Part shown: in pieces, positions 54,652 to 64,000 of the stretch
Layout: the number at the start of each line of letters is the position of its first letter
Position numbering within the stretch: the stretch's first letter is position 1
Assembly (NCBI GenBank): GCA_030267565.1
Contig: BRXU01000007.1
Span: 3,224,001-3,288,000 of the forward strand
From: Pleodorina starrii
Lineage: Eukaryota; Chlorophyta; Chlorophyceae; Chlamydomonadales; Volvocaceae
Direction of reading: 5' to 3'
DNA: 64,000 nucleotides
Notes under the pieces: model-generated
Seen by the model: only the letters and a program-made list of their open reading frames with translations
Databases searched by the model: none
What the model was told of the DNA's origin: nothing
Position numbers and translations under genes: made by a program

Positions 54652-57600
54652 CTACCGCGCCGCGCCGCCCGCGGCCGCCCTGGCGGTCCGCGGCAGCCCT
54701 CTCACGCCGTCCGCAGTGACCGCGAACGCGACGTCTCCGGGCGGCAGGTGCGGCGACTTGAACAGCTGCGCGTGGCGCTCGTTGTCGTGGGAGCCCCAGT
54801 GGAGCATCACACGCGTGCTGGCGGCGTGGCCCCAGCTCTCCCCTGGAGTGGAGTGGAGGAGAGGAGGAGGGGAGGAGCGGAGGAGCGGAGGGATTGAGGT
54901 CGGATCGGATTGGATTGGATCGGATCGGATTGGATTGGGTCGGATGACGGATCGGATTGGATGGGCAAACCGACAGAGAGGCGCGCGCGAGGCAGCAGGG
55001 AAGCCGGAAGGAGGAGGAGGAGGAGAAGGGGGAGGATGGACGAGGCGGGGAGTTGTGAATGGTCGGCAATGGGTATGCGGTAGGTCTGATAGGAACAGGG
55101 GCTTTGGAAGGTCGGAAGGTCGGGGATGGGAAGAGGCCCGCGTTGCCGGTGCTCTCCTCCCCCACCAACCTCCCACACTCTGCCTCCCCTCCACCTGCAC
55201 TCATGCAAATCCCTCTCCCCCCCACACACACACACGCTGCATGCAGCTGCTGCTGCTGCCGCCACTCTCACCCAGCGCAGGCACCAGCTTGGAGCTCCCG
55301 TCCTCCAACACCTTGGTGGTCACCTGGTTCATGAGCACCACCTGCGAAATCACGTGGCCAGGCGGAACGACCCGTGGGTCGGCCGTGGGTCGGAGGGCGG
55401 GTTCGCGAGCTTGCGCAGGGGCATGACATGACATGCTGGCAGCCGGCCAGCTTGCCGGGCCCACCCCGAGAGGGTTGATGGGCGGAACGACCCGTGGGTC
55501 CGCTGTCTGTGGGTCGGCCGCACGAGTACGGTAGCCGCAGGAATGCCTGTCGTGTGAATCTGGAGGACAACAGGCCAGCGCTATCCTTCAATCCTTGCCA
55601 CATGTGCGAAGCGTGCATGTGCCAAAAATGACAAGAAGCAAGTTGAGCCACCACGCGTGTGAAGATGCCCCCCCCATCCCCACGGGCAGCGCACCCCCAA
55701 GGCCCCGAGGCCCTCACCCCCATCAACCGCCGGCTCCAGCTTCAGCCCCAGACCCAGCCCCAGACCCAGACCTCCGTCACCTCCGTCACCTTCGCTACGG
55801 TATCGTCTTTCTCACCGCCTCAGCCCCCCAGCCCCCATCCAGCCCCTCAGCCCCTGCCCAACCCACCGCCACGCCGTACGTCTGCGCCGCCGTGATGAGC
55901 TGCTGCGCCATCGCCGTGATGATGCGGGTGCGTTGCGCCATGTCGGAGAAGTCCTGTCGGAAGTGGAAGGTGACGGAGTCGAACACCACCAGACGCACCT
56001 GCGGGGCAGCAGCATGAGGAGGAGGGGGAGGGGGAGGAGGAGGGGAAGGAGGAGGAGGGGAAGGAGGAGGAGGGGGAGGAGGAGAGGAGGAGGAGGAGGA
56101 CGAGTAAGTTGCAGGGGATGGACGTGCGGAACAGCAACAGGAGGCAAAGGACAAGGGGGAGGAGGAGGAAAAGGAGGGGGACCAGCTCCTAGAAGAGATG
56201 CGCGGATGGTTCGGCGAAAAGCGCGATCGAAGCACAGCGCCCTTGGTTAGTTGGTTTCAGAGCGAAGCGGCGGAAGGGCCGGACTGACTGACTGACTGAC
56301 GGACGTGACATGACTGACTGGCACCATGCGAGGTGTTTTTTGACAGTACCGCGGGGCGCTTGAGTACGATACAGGCTGCGCAAGGGTTGGTTTGGGGCTG
56401 CACACGTGTTGGTTTGGAGTTCGTACGGCGTCGTACTGTCGTACCTGAGGGTACTGCTGTAGGAAACGCGGCAGCATGTTGACCAAGGCCAGCTGTGTGG
56501 GACAGCAGCCGCCGCCAGAGCCGCCACCGCCGGAGCCGCCAACATGAGAGGGCGAGGGGAGGGGAGGGGAGGGGAGGTGTGTATGTGGGCGGGGAGGGGA
56601 GGGAGAGGGTGTATGAGGGCTCAGCCGCACAACCCGCCCCCTCCCTGCACACGGGACGCTGAAATCCACCCAGTCAGGAGTCTCCAGGCCAGCACGGAAC
56701 AGCAGACCCGCCAGTCCCCCCCCCCCGAGGTCGAGGTCACGGGCTCCGGCCTATACGTGGATAACCCCCGAGGTCGCTGCGCTTTTCAGCTCGGTAAGGT
56801 TACAGGTATGTTCGGTAAGTATTGCTGGGTTCTGGGTCTGTTCGCTCACGCCGTCTCCTTCTCCGCTGCGAAATTCCCTTTATACCCCCGAGGTCCGACC
56901 GACCTGTTCTGTGTAGTCGTGGATCCGGAAGTAGTAGATGCCGCGCAGCAGCGACGCCGTGTCGAAGGCCACCGCCCCGCTGCGCAGCGCCTCAGCCAAC
57001 GCCGGCCTTCCCACCGCGGCCTGCCAGTTCGTTGGTTAAGTACGGGTACGGAGTTTCATAGTACGGAAGTTCAGAGTTTGTTGCATTGGTTGCGGATCCA
57101 GGAATCCGGTAAAAAAAACCGTCAACGAAAACCGACCTGTTTCTCGGCCATAGCGGTTACGTGCCGTACAGCTCCCTCGGCGATGTCCGCGCAGCGCTCC
57201 ACCATGAAGCTGCCCTCGGTGTCTGCCGCGTTGGCGGTTAGGAGGTTGGCGGTTATGAGTAGTTGAAGGATGGAAGCTGAGGCGGGGATCTCCCGCTGCG
57301 CCCGAGGGGGGTTGCGGCCTTGCAGAGCGCGCGTGTTGCCAGGGAGCGGAGCGAGCATGCTGCGCCACAACAACAAAACCCAACAAACAACAACAGAAGA
57401 CGAATAAGAAGAAGATCCCGCCCTTCCACACACACACCCCAACCGCCCCACCACAACCCCCCACCCCGCCTCGCGCTTTCCCTCTCACCCCCCCCCCACA
57501 CACACACCACCCACCCCAACCCACCTTCACAACCCCAGCAAGCCCCCCTCAACCCCACCCGCAGCCCCCCCCGCTCACCCACATACACCGCCTGGCCCTG

Positions 57601-59099
57601 AGCTCCCGCCAGCGCCGCGGGGATCTGCACATTGACCGCCAACTGCATCCTACCGGCCACCAATGGCACCGTGGAGAGGGGCCGGGCAGTAGGGGGCAGC
57701 GCAGACTTGGGGCCAACAAGAACGACGAACCGCAGGAGCCAACCGGCCTCCGGAAAGGCCTCCGGGCAGGCAGGCAGGAGAGGAGGGACCGGGGCAACTT
57801 TGGGGGGCAAGAGGAACCGGCGAGGGGCGGGCCCTTGTGTGTGTGCGTGCGTGTGCGTGTGTGTGCCGGTGCGTGTGTGCGTCGCGAATGCCAGCCTCTC
57901 AGCCCCCCAAAACCCCGAAATCGCGATGTGCAGGGGGTGTTCCTCTCAGCCCCCCGAAAACCCACACGCTCACCCACCCCAGCTGTGTTTTGCCCACTCC
58001 GGGAACGCCGCCTGAAGGGAAGGAAAGGGCAGGACAGGGCAGGCAGTCCCCGGGCGAGAAGGGCCATCGGTCGCCTTCTGTTGAACAATTCAGTTAACGG
58101 CCAGCTTTCTTTGCGGCCGCTCTCCCACCCCTCTCTTGCCCCTCCTCTTTGCCCCCTTCACTTGACACGGTGACTCGACTCACAGAACTCGGTGACCTGC
58201 CCGGTGGCCACCCCTCCTCCCAGCAGCTCGTCCAGCTCCCGACACATGGTCACAATGCGGGGGGAGGCGAGGTGGGCCTCTAGGAGGGCAGCGGCGGAGA
58301 CGGTGCCTGCGGAAGGAAGGAGGGAGGGAAAGGGTAGGGGAGGCGCGACGAGGTGTGGTGAGGTGTGGTGAGGTGTGGTGAGGGCAAGGTGCGTGAGGGA
58401 GAGGGGGGTTGGCATGGTGAGGAAGGGGGTGAGGAGGGGAAGAGAGGTTTCGTTGCCGTGGCTCTCCGCCGCCACCACCACCACCGCCGCCGCCGTGCAG
58501 TGTCCATAATACGTTGATATCCATACCTGCGCGCCAGTCGCCGCCGCCTCCACCGCCTCCACCGCCGGCGCCGGGGCCGCCCGGCGGCCTATCCCCCATC
58601 ATCAGCAGCAGCTGCAGCACCTCGTGAGCCTCCTCCGGCGTCAAGCCGGTTTCTGGGCCACCGGGGGGCGCAGGGGCGAACCAGGTAAGGCAACGGCGGC
58701 CAAAAACGAGCGAGCGAGGGAAATGGACAGAGCCGAGTCCAGAGGGGGGGCGAGCGTGCTCCATGGGGTGGTGGAGGGTGGGGCGGGGGGAAGGCGGAGA
58801 AGGAGCTGAGGGTGGGACGGATGGCGCAACACGCACCTCTAGTTCTAGAGTCTAGAGCCCACACTGCAACAACGACAACACCCACCCAGCACCCATCCAC
58901 CGTCTCCCTCTCCGCTGCGAAGGTCTCTATATACCCACACACACACACACACCCACGCACACGCACGCGCACCTCGCGCCAGGGCCACCGGCCCTCCGCA
59001 GCGCTCCAGTTCGCTCGCGTTGGTGAAGCCCGCCGCGAGCAGCTTGCTCCTCAGGTGCGGAGGCAGCGGCAGGGCCACGACCTCAAGCCGCGACGACAT
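54652..59099 (-). CDS. RAD51C: RAD51C, RecA-family recombination protein
   Basis: A RAD51 paralog acting in homologous recombination repair, in complexes with RAD51B-RAD51D-XRCC2 or with XRCC3, in the nucleus. Exons (minus): 58973-59099, 58527-58652, 58184-58306, 57978-58011, 57579-57649, 57137-57222, 56904-57020, 56445-56492, 55867-55998, 55272-55341, 54652-54842; 1125 nt, 374 aa, all phases agree, and close to the human length (376). An N-terminal helical part (LPPHLRSKLLAAGFTNASE) is followed by a Gly-rich insert. Walker A is GVPGVGKT (127-134), preceded by ELDELLGGGV. DTEGSFMVER, IYYFRIHDYTE, Walker B LVVFD (247-251), VVLMNQVTTK and LVPALGESWGHAASTRV all match RAD51C rather than RAD51 or the other paralogs. 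The C-terminus is Ala/Gly-rich and lacks an obvious nuclear signal. Confidence 0.96.
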
Positions 59100-59410
59100 C
59101 GTGCTGTTTTGTTGTTGGTTGGCACCAGGCTTGCCGTACGCCCCCAAAATTCGCAAAAGGCAGCGTTCTCTACATAATCATCATTGCAGTTTGTGATGGT
59201 GATACAGCTTTTGTGAGGAGCGAGGTGTGGCTGAAGCCTTGCAAGGCAATCTTGCGCCGAAACCGTCGCGGACGTTGTAAGCTCTCACTTATCGCGCCAA
59301 ACGAACTTGTTAAAAAATGGAGTTTTAAAATTGTACTTGTGAGAAAGATTGTGGCTGTTTAGGTGTCTGACGCGTGAAGTCCCTCCGCCTGTCGGTTTGC
59401 GTCGTACCCT

Positions 59411-60561
59411 GTGTTCGTACGCAACCGCCCTTCGTTCATGGACATTCAGGTCCTCGACCCAGCCGCGACCCCAGCCCAGATGCAGGACAAGGAAACAGCC
59501 CGTGCAGCTCTGGGGGCCTTGCATAACGATATCAGCCCGGCCTGGCTGGAGGCAGTCGGTGTGGTGGAGACCAGGCTACAGCAGCAGCACCGGCAGCAGG
59601 CGGAGGCGGAAGGACCCCAGCAGCAACAGCAACCGCCGGCACCGCCACCGCCAGATTGCGCGCAGGTGATGGTCATGATTGTCGGGCGACTGGGGTGGCG
59701 CCTTCCCGGGGGAACGGACGCAGTGCCACTCCGCCGCCTGACGGTCAGCCAAGCGACACAACTACAGGACGGGCCCGCCAGCGAGCGGCGAGTGGGTCTG
59801 ATCACCGAGTTTGTGCGGGGGGCTCTGAGCACGCCGGAGAACCAGGCGCATCCCGACCTCGCCGCCGAGCTCAGCCGCTTCCGGGCAACCCAGGCACGCC
59901 TGTGGTTCGGAGTGCGCTGGGAGAACGACAACAAGGAGACCACGTGGCGCCTTGCGGTGGACGGCCCCTACCCGGCAACACGCGCTTGGCCCGGGTGCCC
60001 ACTGAGGCGTGCGGGTGCGGAGCGTATGGCGAGGCCGATGCCTACCGACCCTGCTCCCCGCGACTGCATCACTTCTGGGAATGCCCAGTCGCGCGGGCCG
60101 TTCGGGAGCAGATCGACCGGCACCTGCCACCCCCACAGGCAGCCGAGGGGGGCACCACCACCCGGCACCAACTCTGGCTCGCCCAAGCGCCACCTGGGTG
60201 CGAGCAGGCCCCCTGGGACGTGATCGCCCTAGCGGCGCTGTCCGCCATGGAAGTCGGAAGGTGCTGCCTTCGAGCAGCAACCCGGAGGCAGGGGCAGGCG
60301 GGGGCAGCAGCAGCAGCAGCAGCAGCAGCCCTATCGGGGGACTGGGGCTGTCTGCAAGTTGAGAGGTACGCAAACAACCAACTTCCATGTATCCGTAACT
60401 TACCGCTACTCTGGCCTTACCGCTACTCTGGCCTAAGTTATTTCTTTTCTGCAAATCTGGACGGGCAACTTTACGACTGCGCACCGTCTCACCGCGACCC
60501 ATTGGGTCATCCTCCGCCAATCTTTTATGGTTCGCTGTCAATATCGTATACCCATCGTTGA
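59411..60561 (+). pseudogene. Decayed 3' end of a LINE-type (non-LTR) retrotransposon ORF
   Basis: Two plus-strand frames carry successive parts of one protein. The first (from 59411) includes RLTVSQATQLQDG and RATQARLWFGVRWENDN; the second, entered near 59960, continues NTRLARVPTEACGCGAYG and HHFWECPVARAVREQI, a Cys/His cluster like the zf-RVT region at the end of LINE ORF2 proteins, then LWLAQAPPG and VIALAALSAMEVGR. A frameshift thus separates the halves. No RT catalytic motif is present, so this is a 5'-truncated copy, as LINEs often leave. The family is inferred from pattern only; a host gene with a sequencing frameshift is less likely. Confidence 0.6.
60401..60434 (+). repeat. 17-bp tandem duplication at the LINE 3' end
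   Basis: TACCGCTACTCTGGCCT occurs twice in a row. Short tandem tails are common at LINE ends, so this may mark the element terminus. Confidence 0.8.
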
Positions 60562-61282
60562 GCAAATAGCTCCAAATGTTCCTAACTTCGGCCAGATGTC
60601 AATTTGTTCAATAAAAGGCCTTATCGACGGCCGCGACACTCCCAAATTGGCGCTAATTACTTTTCTTTATATATTACATGATGTGACCGTGATAGAAGTG
60701 GCCCTGGAGCGGCGCTGGTGTGCGACTGGGATCACACTGTTGCGGCCATGGTGCCTAAATTCGGCCAGTTTGTAAATGTCAGGAAAAAGTATCGCCCAAT
60801 CGCATCTTTAACGACATAAAAGCGTTCATAGAGCATTGTTATGAAGTAAAGCCAAGGTCTGGACCTGTCCGGTTGGGCATGTCTCGAATGACGATGACGC
60901 ATGTCACACGTCGCGGTGAAGACAACTGGCCGAAATTGTGAAAGGCCGTTTGGGCCGGGACGGCCCAGTCCGGAAGGTTAACACAGCTGGCGCCTATCAC
61001 AATTCGATTAACATGTATATATAAGTTTTGTTACAAAGGCCAAGGGTGTTCGGAAACGAGTTGAGTGCGACAATCGCGAAAAACGCTGACTGGCCGAATT
61101 TAGGCGCACCCAATGTTTAGGCACAATTGGAGCTATAAGCTGAATTATTATGACATAATATCGGGAAAGGCTTTCCACATTTTGCGACCGAAGTTCCATC
61201 GATGCCGGTTGCGGTGCCGTGGGGGGAGGCTTCTAGTGAGAAAAGTGAGAGAGCCAATCTTCCCAAATCCTGCCTATCTCAC
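60562..61282. other. AT-richer stretch with recurring TTCGGCCAG motif
   Basis: No gene recognised. The motif CCTAA(C/A)TTCGGCCAG or a close variant occurs at 60581-60595 and 60754-60768 on plus, and at 60926-60937 and 61090-61104 on minus. AGCTCCAA(A/T) motifs near 60570 and, inverted, near 61130 suggest a small inverted-repeat element. Confidence 0.5.
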
Positions 61283-61796
61283 AATTATATTTATGACCAA
61301 ATGGAAATTGTGCAGAGCACTTAATATTAATGAAAAACGCGCCGCATTTCACGATGTGCCGCTAAGGAAAGGCGGGACGAAGCAAAACACAAGGGAACAC
61401 AAAACGATAAATATGGCATACATGAAGACATTCTAAAACTCTTCCTGTGCAAATGGAGAATGCGCGCTCCACTCCTGGGGACAATCCGTACCTTTCGGCA
61501 AGCATACGCAAGCATACGCAAGCATACGCAAGTATACCTCAGTCGCGAGCACAGTGACGCAGGGGATGATTTGAAGTGCGAACGGTGGTAATAAAGCTAT
61601 GCTTAATGAACTGAGTCGCTTGCGTTCCGAAACAGTTGCGCCCGATACAGTACGGTCTTGCCCGACCGCTGGCCTGGACGGGCCAGGTGCGAGGCGGGGT
61701 TAGGCGATTGGGTGGCGCGAGGCGCCGCGTCTCTCACCCACCGTTGCCGCTGGTCCTCGGCCCATCTCTCTTCGCCGACCGTAACCCCTCGGTGAT
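61283..61796 (+). repeat. Left arm of a large inverted repeat
   Basis: Near-identical to the reverse complement of 63518-64000. The arm has one more GCATACGCAA-type unit (about 61498-61532) and a 10-bp insertion near 61680. It starts where the opposite arm reaches the window end, so the real arm may be longer. Confidence 0.92.
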
Positions 61797-62759
61797 AGGG
61801 TAGGGCCGTGGCTGCTGCAGCTAAGATGCGGTCAACCCGCGGCCGTTGCAAGGTGCAGTCAGTGCACTGTAGGTGCGCTCCGCTTGTCTTGTGTCGTCTG
61901 TCTTCTTTTGTGGAAGTTATCGGTCGTGTTTGGTAGGGAACTCATTATGTGTGGCGGGTCAGCGACAGCTGCCCCCTTTCGGAGCACGGGTGTGCCGCTT
62001 CGACGAAGCCGCCAGGACAGCGACCCCGGCATGACTGGTGTTTCGTATGCATAGACAGCAACTAATGTGGATAACCTGTTCGCGGCATTATTGTGGTTGG
62101 TGCTGCAGCAGTGACGTCGGGACGCCTGTGGGTTCGGTCCCATGGGTCAGGGCAGGTCCCATGGGGCCGGTCTTGAGAAGTTACATCATTTTTTGCAAAA
62201 TCAGACTTACAGACGTTATCGGGATGCTATATGCTTGCTATGTGCCAAGTTTCAGCGTGCTTGGAGCCTCTTGGAGATAGTCAAAATTTGAGGTTATCGT
62301 TTTTGAGGCTCTTTTAGGCTTTTATCCCCTTCTGGTGACACGTCGAGAAAAGAAAGCATGCATTTCGTCGAAACTTGACCGGTTCCGCATGGATATGCTA
62401 TATGTTGAACATATTAATGCGTCAAAGCTTCTTTCCAGGAGTTTAGTTTTGGTCTTTACCTGCGGCGTGGGCGGGCCTTCACCGGGAGTGACCCATGGGT
62501 CAGGTTACAGAATGTCGCGTGGAAACATACTATCCTTCCCCAGCCTGGGAACTACACAACGATCGGGGCAACGAGCAAGCATGGCACGCTGCCGGATGTA
62601 GTGGTACACCAGCCCCACACCCGTACCACCCGTACAACTGCAGGGACCCTTTTGTACAAGTATTTAATTGCCACTACGTTTCGGCAACACTGTGACAGAC
62701 GAAATAAACATGCAATAGAAGTAAGCACCCCTGCCTCTCCGCCGCAACGCGTCCTAAGT
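61797..62759. other. Interior of the inverted-repeat unit, left part
   Basis: No gene recognised on either strand; mixed GC and AT stretches. Confidence 0.5.
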
Positions 62760-63463
62760 TCACGCCATGCGGAAGCCCAGCGTGGGGGCAGCCGCACAGC
62801 CCCACAGCCAGGGGGTTGGCAGCGGGAAGCCGGTGTAGGGGCGATCCGGCTGCATCGGGTCGAGGAAGTCGCCTAGGCCCCGCTTGCCGATGTCGCGACC
62901 CCGAAACGCCGTCTGCAACAGCAGGGGTGCACACCGGTGCCCCCGCCGGTGCATACTGGTGCCCCACGCCGGTGCACACCGGTGGCCCCGCTTGCAGCCC
63001 TTGGGGGGCGTTTTCTCGCGCGTGGTAAGAGGGGTCGCGCACGCGGGTTGGTGTCCGCCCTGGCTGTGGAAGGCGCCATGGCCTTGACCCAGCGACGCAA
63101 AACCGGCCGCTCCTGGACAGCTGCATAAGACACACAAGAGGTCCCACAAGAACAGCACCCGCTCCAGGGAGCACGTGGCCTGGGCCACCGCGCCCCACAA
63201 GTAGGCCACCAGGTCACCATGTAGACAAGTACGTCGTCGGGTGCACAGTCCGCCCACGTCCGACCCCGCCCGCAACGAGTGAGCCAGTCCGGAAATTCGG
63301 CGGTCGAAGCGTCCTGTCGATCCACGGTCTTTCCCGACAGAGCCCCCAGGAGCACCTGCTTGACGACCGCCAGCCCCTGCTGGTAAACCGTGTCCTGCTT
63401 GGGTGGAGCGGGCGGGGGTGCCCGGTGCCGCCCGGATATCCGAGCCAGGCAGCCGCTCGCCAC
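62760..63463 (-). pseudogene. Decayed ORF inside the inverted-repeat unit, function unknown
   Basis: The minus strand has overlapping frames with protein-like patches: VVKQVLLGALSGKTVDR and DWLTRCGRGRTWADC in one, SLERVLFLWDLL and RGLGDFLDPMQPDRPY in another. The first resembles the helical N-terminal part of some recombinase-like proteins of volvocine algae, but no catalytic residues are visible and the frame changes at least once. I would not name it beyond a possible decayed transposon protein. Confidence 0.35.
62926..62990 (+). repeat. GGTGCACACCGGTG palindromic repeats
   Basis: Several overlapping units of GGTGCACACCGGTGCCCC type; the core ACCGGT and GTGCAC are palindromic. Confidence 0.8.
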
Positions 63464-63517
63464 ACCCAGGGGCAGCGCCCCTTACATGGCGCGGGGGCGG
63501 TGGCCGGCGGCGAGGGG

Positions 63518-64000
63518 GTTACGGTCGGCAAAGAGAGACGGGCCGAGGACCAGCGGCAACGGTGGGTAGAGGCGCGGCGCCTCGTGCCACCCAATCGCCT
63601 AACCCCGCCTCGCACCTGGCCAGCGGTCGGGCAAGACCGTACTGTATCGGGCGCAACTGTTTCGGAACACAAGCGACTCAGTTCATTAAGCATAGCTTTA
63701 TTACCACCGTTCGCACTTCAGATCATCCCCTGCGTCACTGTGCTCGCGACTGAGGTATACTTGCGTATGCTTGCGTATGCTTGCCGAAAGGTACGGATTG
63801 TCCCCAGGAGTGGAGCGCGCATTCTCCATTTGCACAGGAAGAGTTTTTAGAATGTCGTCATGTATGCCACATTTATCGTTTTGTGTTCCCTCATGTTTTG
63901 CTTCGTCCCGCCTTTCCTTAGCGGCACATCGTGAAATGCGGCGCGTTTTTCATTAATATTAAGCGCTCTGCGCAATTTCCATTTGGTCATAAATAGAATT
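63518..64000 (-). repeat. Right arm of the large inverted repeat (cut by the window end)
   Basis: Reverse complement of 61283-61796 with small indels. The arms are separated by about 1.7 kb. Confidence 0.92.

Overview
The window looks like nuclear DNA of a volvocine green alga (Chlamydomonadales: Chlamydomonas/Volvox/Gonium type). The support is GC-rich sequence with short GT-AG introns; TGTAA poly(A) motifs after several genes; many simple repeats and Ala/Gly/Pro-rich insertions in proteins; a hydroxyproline-rich extracellular protein; a multi-exon PAS/class III nucleotide cyclase; and a retroelement with a reverse transcriptase and a tyrosine recombinase on opposite strands, the layout described for Kangaroo of Volvox. 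The species cannot be fixed from the sequence alone.

Layout. 1-4806: DIRS/PAT (Kangaroo-like) retroelement. 4807-7910: no recognisable gene, simple repeats. 7911 to about 22109 (minus): one giant PAS-class III nucleotide cyclase gene. 24020-27201 (minus): mitochondrial-type HslV protease, 8 exons, 246 aa. 27523-32436 (plus): alanyl-tRNA editing protein AARSD1, 12 exons, 533 aa, head to head with hslV over 321 bp. 32866-35739 (plus): cyclophilin-like protein. 38688-41913 (plus): atypical short-chain dehydrogenase/reductase (SDR), 8 exons, 468 aa. 43528-50317 (minus): full-length Ty3/gypsy chromovirus with apparently identical 492-bp LTRs and a 5-bp target duplication. 50842-53302 (minus): secreted CAP/PR-1 protein with a proline-rich arm. 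54652-59099 (minus): RAD51C, 11 exons, 374 aa. 59411-60561: decayed 3' end of a LINE. 61283-64000: a large inverted repeat flanking a decayed ORF, running off the window.

I built exon models by hand from GT-AG sites and checked every phase. HslV, AARSD1, the SDR, the CAP protein and RAD51C each close in frame from ATG to stop. The cyclase is phase-consistent through 19 introns, but its 5' end is unresolved.

The host genes are housekeeping or signalling genes with no shared pathway. The most unusual signals are in the mobile elements: Dam-methyltransferase-like 'NPP' domains in both the DIRS-type RT protein and the N-terminus of the chromovirus Pol; an in-frame TGA-CGG readthrough-type junction between chromovirus gag and pol; a palindromic triplication that breaks gag; and an inverted copy of the recombinase 5' region that supplies the end of the RT gene.
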